Shown: positions 35,259 to 45,101 of the stretch, one piece after another
Position numbering within the stretch: position 1 is the first letter of the stretch
How the letters are laid out: each line of letters opens with the position of its first letter
From: Bacteroidales bacterium
GTDB lineage: Bacteria; Bacteroidota; Bacteroidia; Bacteroidales; UBA932
DNA: 64,000 nucleotides
NCBI GenBank assembly: GCA_015060455.1
Contig: SUYM01000016.1
Location: 1-64,000 of the forward strand
Direction: 5' to 3'
Program-made: the position numbers and the translations under genes
Notes under the pieces: model-generated
Told to the model about the DNA's origin: nothing
Databases searched by the model: none
Seen by the model: only the letters and a program-made list of their open reading frames with translations

Positions 35259-35347
35259 TGTCATGTCGAGCGAGCAGTCTCTCTCTGTCATGCCGAGCGA
35301 GCGTCTCTCTCTGTCATGTCGAGCGAGCGAAGCGAGTCGAGACATCT
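35259..35347 (+). repeat. Dispersed intergenic repeat, three tandem copies (two truncated)
   Basis: Successive units begin TGTCATGTCGAGCGAGCAG, TGTCATGCCGAGCGAGCG and TGTCATGTCGAGCGAGCGAA. The first two end in CTCTCTC, and only the third has the complete palindromic tail GCGAGTCGAGACATCT. The array occupies the leader of the flippase gene. Confidence 0.88.
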
Positions 35348-35361
35348 AAAAACCAAAACCA

Positions 35362-36321
35362 TTGAAGAAAGCACTCAAATACATCATCTCCCTCTCCATA
35401 GCAGCCGTCCTGCTCTGGTTCTCGTTCCGTGACGTTGAGTGGGCTGGGTTCGTGGAAGGAGTCAAAGCGTGCCGCTGGGAATTCATCCTTCTCTCTATGG
35501 CCGCCGGTGCATTCGCTTTCTGGCTCAGAGGTTTGAGGTGGCGTCAACTCCTTCTGCCGATAGACCCGCAGACCACACGCCTTACTACGTTCAATGCAGT
35601 CAATATAGGAAATGTGTCCAATTTCGTGTTTCCGCGTATAGGGGAGTTTGTCCGCTGCGGAGTCATAACTCGGAGAACCACAGCAACTTACGACAAGGTT
35701 CTGGGAACGGTTGTGCTTGAGCGCAGTTGGGAACTTCTTGTCATGCTTCTTATGCTGGCGGTGGTCATCATAGGAGGATTCGAGCGTTTCGGCACCTTCT
35801 TCCTTGATGAAATCTGGGCACCGATGTCTCAGAAATTCAATATGTGGTGGGTTATGGCCATTGCTCTGGCGGCAGTATCCATAGCAGTTTACCTTATATG
35901 GAAATTCCGGGACCGTAACGCCTTCTGTGCCAAGGTATCCGGAGTGATCAAGGGTGTGCTGCAGGGATTTTCCAGTTGTCTGAGGATGGAAAGGAAATGG
36001 CTGTTCTTTGCATATACGGCCTTGATATGGATGACATATTGGCTTATGGCAGCCTGCACCATGTGGTCTGCTCCTTTCCTTGGCCATCTGGATATTGTGG
36101 ATGCGCTTTTCCTGTCATTGGTGGGCGGACTCGGCTTTGCGGTCCCTGTGCCCGGAGGTATCGGAGCCTTCCATTTTGTAATAGGGCTTACCCTTTCCAC
36201 TCTTTATGATGTTCCGATGGAAACAGGTATCGTCTATGCTACCGTCTCCCATACATCACAGGCCATAACCCAGATTCTTTTCGGCCTCGGATCATACGCT
36301 TACGAATCTATCAAGAAATAA
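35362..36321 (+). CDS. Flippase-like membrane protein (LPG synthase TM / UPF0104 family)
   Basis: A 319-aa polytopic protein with about eight hydrophobic segments. Motifs FRDVEWAGF, WLRGLRWRQLL, NVSNFVFPRIGEFVRC and GLGFAVPVPGGIGAFHF are typical of the lysylphosphatidylglycerol-synthase transmembrane (PF03706) superfamily, whose members move or modify lipids. No synthetase domain is attached. The start is TTG (35362), reading LKKALKYII; no ATG is available before the first segment. The SGNH gene follows after 1 bp, so this gene may supply the promoter for the next locus. Confidence 0.87.
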   Translation: MKKALKYIISLSIAAVLLWFSFRDVEWAGFVEGVKACRWEFILLSMAAGAFAFWLRGLRWRQLLLPIDPQTTRLTTFNAVNIGNVSNFVFPRIGEFVRCGVITRRTTATYDKVLGTVVLERSWELLVMLLMLAVVIIGGFERFGTFFLDEIWAPMSQKFNMWWVMAIALAAVSIAVYLIWKFRDRNAFCAKVSGVIKGVLQGFSSCLRMERKWLFFAYTALIWMTYWLMAACTMWSAPFLGHLDIVDALFLSLVGGLGFAVPVPGGIGAFHFVIGLTLSTLYDVPMETGIVYATVSHTSQAITQILFGLGSYAYESIKK

Positions 36322-36322
36322 T

Positions 36323-37405
36323 ATGAAACGTACATTGACATTCCTTTTTGCTGCCCTGTTATGTCTCTCGGCTTCAGCGCAGAATATCAAGTGGCACGAT
36401 GCTGCTGACCTGACCATCATCGGAAAGCCTATACCTACTTCAAAGCCTTTCACGAGGATTGATACTTCTGTCTATAAGTTCAACGATAAGACTATAGACC
36501 GCTATGCAGGCTATCCGACTGGTCTTGCAGTGCTTTTTGAAACAGACAGCCGCACAATCAAGGCAAGATGGACTACAGGAAGTTCAAATTCGTATGACAA
36601 TATGGCTGCAATATGTGCAAAAGGTCTTGACCTGTACATCATGAAGGATGGGAAGTGGGTTTTTGCCGGTGTCGGAAGACCAAAAATGGGGAAGGCTCCG
36701 TTCAATAAGCATGAGGGTACGATCGTCGCGGAAATGGCTGAGGGGCCGAAGCAGTGTCTGCTGTATCTTCCTCTTTTTGACAAGGTTGATGCTCTCGAAA
36801 TAGGTCTTGATGAGAACGCCACCATCAAGGCTATCGACAATCCGTTCCGCCATAATATCATTGTACACGGCTCGAGCATTACCCACGGGGCCTCTGCAAG
36901 CCGTCCGGGCATGACCTATGCGGCGCGGTTTGGACGCGACAACGGTCTATACACCTTGAACCTCGGTTTCAGCGGCATGTGCAAGCTTCAGAAGGAATAT
37001 GCTCATTATCTTGCTGATATCAAGGATGTTGATGCATTTATCTTCGATACCTTCTCGAATCCTCAGGCCGATGTGATTTTTGCGAACTTCAGCGAATTTA
37101 TGGACATCATCCGTGCCGCTCATCCTGAAGTTCCGATAATTTTCCTGCAGACAGAACGTCGTGAGACACGCAATTTCAACATCAAACTTGAAGAGCGGGA
37201 GGCCGCGAAACAGGCTGCTGCAGTCAAGGTATTCAACGAGAGGAAGAAGAGCGACAAGCATATATATTTCATCGACTCTGAAGGCTTCCTCGGCGATGAG
37301 CATATCGCCACCGCAGACGGTACTCACCCCAACGACCTCGGCTTCACCCACATGCTGGATATCATCACTCCAAAAATCAAGAAAATTCTTAAAAAATATC
37401 TGTAA
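36323..37405 (+). CDS. Secreted SGNH/GDSL hydrolase with GxDLY domain, paralogue 1
   Basis: A 360-aa exported esterase-type enzyme. The signal peptide ends SASAQ. An N-terminal beta domain contains the KGLDLYIM (GxDLY) motif, followed by the SGNH catalytic domain: GSSITHG (nucleophile Ser185), FSGM (block II Gly) and ADGTHPNDLG (Asp332/His335). It probably removes ester groups from a glycan or lipid; the substrate is unknown. It is closely similar to the product at 56473, 20 kb away in the same orientation, so the pair brackets the second accessory locus. Confidence 0.88.
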   Translation: MKRTLTFLFAALLCLSASAQNIKWHDAADLTIIGKPIPTSKPFTRIDTSVYKFNDKTIDRYAGYPTGLAVLFETDSRTIKARWTTGSSNSYDNMAAICAKGLDLYIMKDGKWVFAGVGRPKMGKAPFNKHEGTIVAEMAEGPKQCLLYLPLFDKVDALEIGLDENATIKAIDNPFRHNIIVHGSSITHGASASRPGMTYAARFGRDNGLYTLNLGFSGMCKLQKEYAHYLADIKDVDAFIFDTFSNPQADVIFANFSEFMDIIRAAHPEVPIIFLQTERRETRNFNIKLEEREAAKQAAAVKVFNERKKSDKHIYFIDSEGFLGDEHIATADGTHPNDLGFTHMLDIITPKIKKILKKYL

Positions 37406-37416
37406 AAATATTGGGG

Positions 37417-37497
37417 GTTACGCTCCGTCAGTTCGTCAGTATCATGTATGGGTGGATTGTGCCCATGCCTGATATTGATTTTTACTGACCGCGTAAC
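37417..37497 (+). repeat. Long imperfect hairpin abutting a start codon
   Basis: Arms pair in blocks: GTTACGC (37417-37423) with GCGTAAC (37491-37497), GTCAGT with ACTGAC, CAGTATCA with TGATATTG, and ATGGG with CCCAT around the centre. The right arm ends two bases before the ATG at 37500, so the ribosome-entry site would be sequestered if it forms in RNA. It may be a folded regulatory leader or a small mobile palindrome. Confidence 0.75.
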
Positions 37498-37499
37498 TG

Positions 37500-40013
37500 A
37501 TGAATACAGTCCGATTTTTCCTGCACACTCTTAAACGTGCACTTTTCCTAGCCCTGACCTTCTTTACTTTTATTTCTTGTGAGAGCGAGCCTGCTCCGGG
37601 ACAAGATGACGGCGATAACGACGATGGCGAAGAAGTCGTGACCCCGGAAGATGTCTATCCCCTTGTGGTCACTGACGGCAAGGCAAGGTTCTATCTCGCG
37701 GAACTTCCTAATTCTGTGCGCAACCTGTATGGCAAGACCATAACCAACTGGGCGGATTATACGGTCAAGGTAAACGGAGTCACTTATCCGGTCAAATATG
37801 ACAGCCAGAAGGGATACTATGTGGATGTAATGGAATCCTCGACCTACAACGCAGTCCTTCTTTCGGCAAAATCATCAGACTACCATGGTCAGAACGAATA
37901 TACTGATGTCGTTCATCCGCATTCATACGCATATCACAATGCCAAGGATGTCATAAACCACCTTCCCCATTTTGCTTCCTACTCGGAGAATACCGGAGGA
38001 ATGTTTTTCTTTTCCAGCGCACTCTCCCTGTTGGAGGTGACAGTGAAGGGCAGCGCAAGTCTGTCATCGATCAAGGTGGAGAATCCTGCCGGAAACATCG
38101 CCGGATATGGAACCTTTGATACCTCTTCAAATACATACACAGTGTCGGAAGGTCTTCCGTATGTTGTCCTGAACTGTACCAATAAAGGCGGTTTCGTGCC
38201 TGTTACACAGGACGGCGTAAAGCTCCTGATTCCGATTGCGGCAGGCTCATACGCCTCAGGTCTTGACCTTACCATCTGCGACTCGGACCATAAGATGGCC
38301 ACGGCTCATATCCCGGCATTCACGGTTTCAAATGACAAGGTACACAAATGTACAGTGACCTATCAACCTGCTTCAGACCTGCTCTTTTATGAGGGATTTG
38401 ACAATTTTGTATGGGGCGGAGATGTAGTAGGAGGCAGCGGAACCTTCGGTGCGATCCCGAAGGATGAGACGGTTACCACAAGTTCGTTCCGCTCGCTCAC
38501 AGGTTATGAAGCGCCATTGTACAAGACCTCATACGATATGCCGGGAGCAGGTTACATCCAGCCGGACGAGGGAATGGCCAATCTGAGGGGATTCAAGGTG
38601 AAGGACAAGATGAACCTTTCAGCCTCATACGCAAGGAGCCGTAACATCGAGTCGTTTGACATGCTGTATCATTGCCAGGAGTTCCAGGGCTACATTTCCG
38701 TGGGCGCCACCGGCACCACAAACGGTATGTTCCAGGCTCCGTTTGCAAAGGATATCATCAAGTCGTACTGCGATGTCAAGGTCAGTTTCGACTATTGTCC
38801 TATGGCAGGATTCGAAGATGACCTCATGTTGCAGACAGTCAATGGAGCAAACATCCTCTCATGCACGATAGACGGCAAGGATGCGACCGCCACCCAGTTC
38901 ACCCGTTCTTTTGAAAAGACATCGACCACAGCATATCTGCTCAATGCGGCAGTGCCTGTTCCGACAAGCGCAGCCTCGAAGAAGACCTGGCACCACGTTG
39001 AACTTGTCATCAACAATATGAACGAAATATCCTCTCTGTCCCTCACCACAAGAAGGTCAGAGACTGGAAAGAGAGGCTTCTATCTTGATAACTTTGAGGT
39101 AAGGACTGTCGATGCCCACACAAAGACCACTTTCACCAAGACTCTCAGAGTCATGTTCTGGAACATCCAGTACGGAATGTGGGCGGATCAGAAGAACAAC
39201 TACGACAATTTCGTCGCTTGTGTAAACAAATACAGGCCGGACGTATGCGTATGGTGCGAGGCGGAGTCATACTATGACAACAACGGAAACACTACTTATC
39301 GTGGCGAAAAAGGTCCGAGCACGGGAGTCGGCTCACTCAAAGGCTATGGCAACCTGACCGGCTGGAAATGGCTCGCAGGCAGATATGGACATGAAAATGT
39401 CAGCGGCAGCGACAATACCAGCACCAACTTCCCGCAGATCATCACTTCAAGATATCCTATCACCAGAGTCATGGGCCTGACCGCTTCTCAGACAGGCGGT
39501 CATCCGGCAGGTCTCTACAAGATCAACTGCGGTGAGGATGTATATCTTCTTTCAATGCACCTGACTCCGGGGCTGACTGATGCGGCGAATGACACTAAGA
39601 GACTGAATGAAATCAAGAAATTCTGCCAGTACATCATTCCGTACCAGGACGGTAACTTCCTGATGATGGGAGACTTCAATACGGTATCCCCTCATGACAA
39701 GTGGTATTACGACGGCCATAAATATCCTAACATGACCTCCGATCCGTATCAGGCTCTGACATACCTTCATGAGAACACCACCCTCAAAGACGTGATCCAT
39801 GAGTCATATCCTGGTGATTTCCTTTCATCAGTCAGAGAGGATACCCAGCGTATAGACTATATGTATGCCTCGCCTAAGATGATACAGAGATTGAAGACTG
39901 CTGACATCATGATCGACGAGTGGATAAAACTGGAGATCGGACCTCTTGAAGGACAATATCTATGTGTGCCGTCAGACCATAGACCTATAATAGCAGATTA
40001 TTCTTTCGAGTAA
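37500..40013 (+). CDS. Multi-domain EEP-fold (endonuclease/exonuclease/phosphatase) lipoprotein
   Basis: An 837-aa lipoprotein (lipobox FISC, Cys27, then ESEP and an acidic linker DGDNDDGEE). Residues about 50-290 are beta-rich. Residues about 295-540 look like a jelly-roll/lectin module (LLFYEGFDNFVWGG ... RGFYLDNFEVRT). The C-terminus (545-837) is the EEP domain with WNIQ (Asn555), EAES, GDFN (Asp725, Asn727) and SDHRP (Asp826, His827). EEP enzymes cut phosphodiester or phosphomonoester bonds in nucleic acids, sphingomyelin or inositol phosphates; the substrate here is undetermined. The catalytic half is a paralogue of the next gene. Confidence 0.87.
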   Translation: MNTVRFFLHTLKRALFLALTFFTFISCESEPAPGQDDGDNDDGEEVVTPEDVYPLVVTDGKARFYLAELPNSVRNLYGKTITNWADYTVKVNGVTYPVKYDSQKGYYVDVMESSTYNAVLLSAKSSDYHGQNEYTDVVHPHSYAYHNAKDVINHLPHFASYSENTGGMFFFSSALSLLEVTVKGSASLSSIKVENPAGNIAGYGTFDTSSNTYTVSEGLPYVVLNCTNKGGFVPVTQDGVKLLIPIAAGSYASGLDLTICDSDHKMATAHIPAFTVSNDKVHKCTVTYQPASDLLFYEGFDNFVWGGDVVGGSGTFGAIPKDETVTTSSFRSLTGYEAPLYKTSYDMPGAGYIQPDEGMANLRGFKVKDKMNLSASYARSRNIESFDMLYHCQEFQGYISVGATGTTNGMFQAPFAKDIIKSYCDVKVSFDYCPMAGFEDDLMLQTVNGANILSCTIDGKDATATQFTRSFEKTSTTAYLLNAAVPVPTSAASKKTWHHVELVINNMNEISSLSLTTRRSETGKRGFYLDNFEVRTVDAHTKTTFTKTLRVMFWNIQYGMWADQKNNYDNFVACVNKYRPDVCVWCEAESYYDNNGNTTYRGEKGPSTGVGSLKGYGNLTGWKWLAGRYGHENVSGSDNTSTNFPQIITSRYPITRVMGLTASQTGGHPAGLYKINCGEDVYLLSMHLTPGLTDAANDTKRLNEIKKFCQYIIPYQDGNFLMMGDFNTVSPHDKWYYDGHKYPNMTSDPYQALTYLHENTTLKDVIHESYPGDFLSSVREDTQRIDYMYASPKMIQRLKTADIMIDEWIKLEIGPLEGQYLCVPSDHRPIIADYSFE

Positions 40014-40017
40014 GACA

Positions 40018-40962
40018 ATGAAAAGACTGTTCATCATATTGGCGGCGGTAATCGCCCTCTGCCCGGATGCGTCGGCAAAGGATGTGAAGGTCCTTTATTG
40101 GAATGTCCAGAACGGCATGTGGACAGGTCAGGAGGACAATTATGACGCCTTCGTAGGATGGGTAAAGTCTCAGAAGCCGGATGTGTGCATCTGGGCTGAG
40201 GCTGAAACCATATATTATACCGGCACATCGCAAAGGCTTCCGCGAGAGGACCGTTATTTCATCTGGGATAAGGTTGCTCCCCGATATGGACATAAATATA
40301 TATATGTAGGAGGCCACCGCGACGGATACCCTCAGGTGATCACCTCAAGGTATCCTATCGAGAGTGTCTCAAAGATAGTCGGAGACGAGAATTTCGTTGT
40401 TGTGCATGGAGCAGGCTGGGCAAGAGTGAAGATAGCCGGAAAGACTCTCAATCTTGTTTCCCTTCATACATGGCCGCAGCAGTGTCATTTCAATTGCAAG
40501 GGAGCCGCTCCGGAGGTCCAGAAGGCAAGTGCCGAGAGGGGAGAGGGTGATATGTACCGTGCCGAGGAACTCAGATGGATATGCGAACATACGATACTCG
40601 CCGACCCGCAGGCCAAGGATAATCTATGGCTTATGGCCGGTGATTTCAACGCAGTCTCGCCGAAGGACAATTGGGTGTACGGCTACCCTGAGGAGTCAAC
40701 CAAACTCCTGACCCACAGATATATACTTGAAAACACTCCGTACATCGATGTCATCTGGCAGCGCCATCAGAGAAACTTCTATACGACCACATTCGAGAAG
40801 AAACGTATCGACTTCATCTATTGCTCGCCGGCGCTCTATGAGGCGATGAGTGATGCTCAGATAGTTGAAGATGAATATACAAGACCGGTAAGGTCTGAAA
40901 AGGTGAAAGGGTGGCAGTATCCATCCGACCATCTTCCGATAATAACAATATTTAAATTCTAA
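40018..40962 (+). CDS. Secreted single-domain EEP-fold hydrolase
   Basis: A 314-aa enzyme with signal peptide (cleavage near DASA) and little else than the EEP fold: WNVQ (Asn29), EAET, HTWPQQC, GDFNAVSP and SDHLP (Asp304, His305). WNVQNGMWTGQEDNYDAFV and PDVCIWAEAE match the upstream protein's catalytic domain closely, so the genes are a tandem duplication with domain gain or loss. The 4-bp gap indicates one transcript. Metal-dependent phosphoester hydrolysis is expected; substrate unknown. Confidence 0.88.
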   Translation: MKRLFIILAAVIALCPDASAKDVKVLYWNVQNGMWTGQEDNYDAFVGWVKSQKPDVCIWAEAETIYYTGTSQRLPREDRYFIWDKVAPRYGHKYIYVGGHRDGYPQVITSRYPIESVSKIVGDENFVVVHGAGWARVKIAGKTLNLVSLHTWPQQCHFNCKGAAPEVQKASAERGEGDMYRAEELRWICEHTILADPQAKDNLWLMAGDFNAVSPKDNWVYGYPEESTKLLTHRYILENTPYIDVIWQRHQRNFYTTTFEKKRIDFIYCSPALYEAMSDAQIVEDEYTRPVRSEKVKGWQYPSDHLPIITIFKF

Positions 40963-40970
40963 TCTATATC

Positions 40971-42011
40971 ATGAAGGTAAAATTCTCAACACTGATTCTC
41001 CTTGCTGCCGCGATGGTGGTTTCCTGCTCGAAGCAGGATGCCAACGGTCCGCGTAAGGACAGTTTTGAACTCTATCCGACATCTGACTGCAGCGGAAATC
41101 CGCTTGAGGCCTATTGCGTGGATGTCAAGGCGAACACATCGGAACTCTTCCTGAAGACGAACGTATCGGATTTTGAAGTTTTCTGGCAGGACGCTCTGCT
41201 TGAGCCATGGGCCAAGGTTGTTTCATGCGAAAATGTTTCATCAGGCATCTATAAGGTGACGCTCTCATACGATGCTCTTTCAGATGCGGTGACCTACACC
41301 CGCAGGAGTGGAACACTTGCATTTTCAAAGCCTGCAATTAATTATGGACTTTTCTTTCCTGTTCATCAGGGTGCGGTCGAGAGGACATTCTCTGATTTCT
41401 CTGACATAAAGTATGGCTCATGGCTCCCGACCGATGCGGAAGGAGAGACGGAGTACGGCGGATGGAGCAGCGTGCTCAAGGGCAAGGGATATGTTACCGA
41501 GAAGGTCAATAATGCCGATACAAGTGCATTATATGGCAAATTCGGTATGGTCAAACTCGGAGATGCAGAAGGCAGAAAGGGTGCGCTCATCACTCCTGTC
41601 AATGCCAACCATCGTTATGACTCCCTCCTTATGGTAACCTTCAAGGCTGCCGCTTACAAGGGCGATGCAAGGAAATTCTCTGTTGAGGTCATCGGTGGCG
41701 GAGTATTCAAGGACGCACTTGCATCATCAGGCAAGAAGATGGTTCTCGAGGCTCCATATATCAATGAAGACGCTGTGACTCAGGAGGAACTCTGGCCTGC
41801 CGAGGGACATTTCGTCCTTTTTGTCAACAGCACTCAGGCAAGTCCTCTGGGCGTGAACACCCAGTTCAAGTTCACTTCGGGTGCTGAAGGACAGGGCAAT
41901 GCGAGACTGTTCATTGATGACTTCCGTGTCTATAAACTTGTGGACGGCATCGACCTGGACTATTATACTCTTAACCAGGGCAGTGGCACGGATAAAATTC
42001 TTGTGAAATAA
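40971..42011 (+). CDS. Small surface lipoprotein (346 aa), function unknown
   Basis: Lipobox VVSC (Cys19) followed by SKQD. An N-terminal module (about 45-130) resembles BACON domains (VDVKANTSELFLKTNVSDFEVFW ... GTLAFSKPAINYGLFFPVHQ). The C-terminal part (about 135-330) has a lectin-like beta pattern ending NARLFIDDFRVYKL, similar in style to the jelly-roll part of the upstream EEP lipoprotein. Likely a substrate-binding protein of the same locus. Gaps are 8 bp upstream and 6 bp to susC. Confidence 0.75.
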   Translation: MKVKFSTLILLAAAMVVSCSKQDANGPRKDSFELYPTSDCSGNPLEAYCVDVKANTSELFLKTNVSDFEVFWQDALLEPWAKVVSCENVSSGIYKVTLSYDALSDAVTYTRRSGTLAFSKPAINYGLFFPVHQGAVERTFSDFSDIKYGSWLPTDAEGETEYGGWSSVLKGKGYVTEKVNNADTSALYGKFGMVKLGDAEGRKGALITPVNANHRYDSLLMVTFKAAAYKGDARKFSVEVIGGGVFKDALASSGKKMVLEAPYINEDAVTQEELWPAEGHFVLFVNSTQASPLGVNTQFKFTSGAEGQGNARLFIDDFRVYKLVDGIDLDYYTLNQGSGTDKILVK

Positions 42012-42017
42012 TAAAAC

Positions 42018-45000
42018 ATGACTATAATGGGACTAAACAAACCAATCAGACTGCTGCTGACCGTACTCCTGACCATCTCAGGCGTATCTGCCTTCGCTCA
42101 GACTCAGGTCAGCGGACACGTCTATGACTCTTTCGGGGAGCCGCTCATCGGTGCCTCCGTCATGATAAAAGGCACAATGACAGGTTCTATTACTGACTTT
42201 GACGGAGCCTACTCCATTTCGGCGAAATCTACGGATGTCCTCGTTGCAGAGTATCTTGGATTCAATGCGATAGAGGAGACGGTGGGATCAAGAAAGGTGA
42301 TTGATTTCAAGTTGTCGGAGGATAAGAACGTCCTTGACGACGTTGTGGTCATCGCTTATGGTGCCGCAAAGAAATCAGACCTCACCGGTTCGGTTGCAAA
42401 TGTAAAGATGGGAGACATCAAGGATGCTCCTACACTTTCCATTGACAATGCCTTGCAGGGACGTATCGCAGGTGCGGACTTTATGTCCACTGACGGTGCT
42501 CCGGGTGCGACTACATCTATCCGTATCCGTGGTACACGTTCAATCTCCGCTTCCAACGAACCTCTGTTCATTGTTGACGGCATCATGGACGCTATCCACG
42601 ACCTTAACGACATCAACTCGGACGATATCGCCAGCATCTCTGTCCTCAAGGACGCTTCTTCAACAGCGATCTACGGTTCGCGCGGTGCCAACGGTGTCAT
42701 CATCATCACCACAAAGAAGGGAACCAAGTCGGACAAGGTCAGCATCTCGTTCAAGGCGGACTTCGGACTCTCGCAACTTCCCAAGTCGCTTGACATCATG
42801 AATGCGACAGAGTTCGTGCAGTATCGTAACGACTTTGCATATTTCGGAAAGGACGCATCTCACTCGAACGTGAATGCCAACACTCCGCTTTCAGGATCCG
42901 TATATGCCGACCCATACAGTTATGGCGAGGGAACAGACTGGATCGGAAACATCACAAGAAATGCCTTCTCCCAGAATTATGCTCTCTCCATCAACGGCGG
43001 TAGCGAAAAGGGATCCTATTATTTCTCAGTGGCTTACAACGATACAGAGGGTATCATCGACGGCAGCGGCCAGAGCCGTTTCACCGGTCGATTCAAGGGC
43101 GAAAGACAGTTCTTCAAATGGCTGAAGGCCTCATATAACGGTTCATATACCTTTCGTAACCAGGATGTGAACAAGGCAACCATCGGAGGTACAAGTTGGT
43201 GGAACGGAGCACAGTACCTTTCACCGCTCCTTAAGGTGACAGACTCTGAGAACCCGCTCTACAACCTCGGTCAGAAGGTCAACACCCCTCGTGCGATGAT
43301 CGACCTCAATACAAATATCCAGAAGAGAAATTCCACCAACCATGCGGTCAGCGTGGATATCACACCGGTGGAGAATCTCGTGATCGCCAGCGTGCTTTCA
43401 TATTATCTGTATGACCGCCAGACCTATCGTTACTATCCTGGATCACTCCCTGCAAAGACTGCAAACGAGGGCGGACAGGCATATAGGGCCAACTACACCG
43501 AGAACTCGCTTTCAAGTGAGACCACAGTCCGCTATAAACTCGAGAAGGACGGTCACACGTTCCAGCCTCTGATCGGTTTCTCGGCCTACCGTTTCGGTGC
43601 GGAGAACTTCACCCTCGAAGGAAAGGGATATATGGACGACGAGGTCATGTGGAACAACATGAACGCAGTGCTTGACAAGGAGACCTATTCTGCCGGCACC
43701 TCATGCAGCGGCACCAAGAAGATGTCTGCATTTGCGCGTGTCGATTATAACTGGAAATCTCGCTATTACATCACTGCAACAGGACGTTACGACGGCGCTT
43801 CCAACTTTGCGGCCAACAATAAGTGGGCGTTCTTCCCGTCTGCGGCTCTCAGATGGAACATCTCGAACGAGGCGTTCATGAGCAATGTCGCATGGATCGA
43901 CGACCTTTCACTGCGTTTCAGTGCAGGTCTCACCGGTAACGACGCCATCAGCGCATACAAGTCCCTCGCAATGCTCAGCAGCACCACAGGCGGCTACCTC
44001 TTCGACGGATCGCAGCCGGTGGCCTTCTACAGAAGCCGTCTTGCGGAACCGGGTCTGACATGGGAGAAGACAGCCTCATATAACCTCGCTCTGGACTGGA
44101 CACTCCTCAAAGGCAGACTGACCATGACAGCAGAGGCTTATCTTTCACGTACTACCGACCTTCTCCTCGAAGTGCAGGTCGCTGACCAGACAGGTTACAA
44201 TTCCCGTCTGACCAACCTTGGTGAGATATCCAACAAGGGTCTTGAACTTTCCATCGAGTCGCGCAACATAGAGAAGAAGAATTTCCAGTGGACGACATCG
44301 TTCACCATCTCTCATAATACTCAGAAGGTCATCGACATCGGATCTGAGGACTTTGTGCCTCAACTCAACTGCCCGGGTAACAATAAATACATGATGTATG
44401 GTTATGTGGAGGGCTATCCGCTCAACTCCCTCTGGGGCTTCAAGTACGGCGGACTCTGGAAATCGGACGAAGACCGCGAGAGGAACAGGCAGACAAAGGC
44501 CTATGCAAGCGAGAACACCAAATGGGAGGACGGTACACCTCGTTACTATGACATCAACCATGACGGCGTGCTCAATCAGAAGGACCTTGTCTATCAGGGA
44601 TCTGCCGACCCTATCATCTATGGAGGTCTCCAGAACACCTTCTATTACAAGAACTTCAAACTCGGAGTCTATTTCGCATACTCGCTCGGCGGCAAGATCT
44701 ACAACTACGGTGAGTTCTATCAGGCCGGCGGTATGTACACCAACCAATACCGCTATATGCTTGACTCATGGCATCCTGAAAGAAATCCTGAGTCGAATAT
44801 CCCACGCGCCGGTTACACCGATGTGGCACTTCCGAGCGACTTCATGATCCATGATGCATCATATATAAGACTCAAGAACATCAGCCTCGGCTATACACTT
44901 GATATCTCCAAGTATTGGAAGAACGGTATCAGGGACATCACCTTCACTTTCTCAGGCGAGAACCTCTATCTGTGGAAGAACTACAACGGATTTGACCCGG

Positions 45001-45101
45001 ATGTATCGACAGAGAGTGACAATGCGGCACTTCGTCGTGTCGATTTAGGTGCATATCCTAAGCCTCGTACATTTACATTCAGCATTCAGGTAAGATATTA
45101 A
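42018..45101 (+). CDS. SusC/RagA-family TonB-dependent transporter (second pair)
   Basis: A 1027-aa transporter. Signal peptide to SAFAQ; the start could also be the ATG at 42027. Domains: carboxypeptidase-regulatory-like (SGHVYDSFGEPLIGASVMIKG, 28-105), TonB-box-like DVVVIAYG, plug (PLFIVDGIM, ISVLKDASSTAIYGSRGANGVIIITTKKG) and barrel with the usual DINHDGVLNQKDL loop and C-terminal QVRY. It is stop-to-start adjacent to the SusD gene (45102). It probably imports the product of the surface hydrolases encoded around it. Confidence 0.95.
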   Translation: MTIMGLNKPIRLLLTVLLTISGVSAFAQTQVSGHVYDSFGEPLIGASVMIKGTMTGSITDFDGAYSISAKSTDVLVAEYLGFNAIEETVGSRKVIDFKLSEDKNVLDDVVVIAYGAAKKSDLTGSVANVKMGDIKDAPTLSIDNALQGRIAGADFMSTDGAPGATTSIRIRGTRSISASNEPLFIVDGIMDAIHDLNDINSDDIASISVLKDASSTAIYGSRGANGVIIITTKKGTKSDKVSISFKADFGLSQLPKSLDIMNATEFVQYRNDFAYFGKDASHSNVNANTPLSGSVYADPYSYGEGTDWIGNITRNAFSQNYALSINGGSEKGSYYFSVAYNDTEGIIDGSGQSRFTGRFKGERQFFKWLKASYNGSYTFRNQDVNKATIGGTSWWNGAQYLSPLLKVTDSENPLYNLGQKVNTPRAMIDLNTNIQKRNSTNHAVSVDITPVENLVIASVLSYYLYDRQTYRYYPGSLPAKTANEGGQAYRANYTENSLSSETTVRYKLEKDGHTFQPLIGFSAYRFGAENFTLEGKGYMDDEVMWNNMNAVLDKETYSAGTSCSGTKKMSAFARVDYNWKSRYYITATGRYDGASNFAANNKWAFFPSAALRWNISNEAFMSNVAWIDDLSLRFSAGLTGNDAISAYKSLAMLSSTTGGYLFDGSQPVAFYRSRLAEPGLTWEKTASYNLALDWTLLKGRLTMTAEAYLSRTTDLLLEVQVADQTGYNSRLTNLGEISNKGLELSIESRNIEKKNFQWTTSFTISHNTQKVIDIGSEDFVPQLNCPGNNKYMMYGYVEGYPLNSLWGFKYGGLWKSDEDRERNRQTKAYASENTKWEDGTPRYYDINHDGVLNQKDLVYQGSADPIIYGGLQNTFYYKNFKLGVYFAYSLGGKIYNYGEFYQAGGMYTNQYRYMLDSWHPERNPESNIPRAGYTDVALPSDFMIHDASYIRLKNISLGYTLDISKYWKNGIRDITFTFSGENLYLWKNYNGFDPDVSTESDNAALRRVDLGAYPKPRTFTFSIQVRY

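Noticed and set aside
35314..36087. 257-codon open frame antisense to the flippase gene
   Set aside because: The plus strand encodes a clear transmembrane family; the antisense product has no recognisable features and runs into the repeat array.
37417..37497. tRNA or rho-independent terminator at the long hairpin
   Set aside because: It has no tRNA-like arms or T-loop, and no T run follows the stem; the right arm runs into a start codon.
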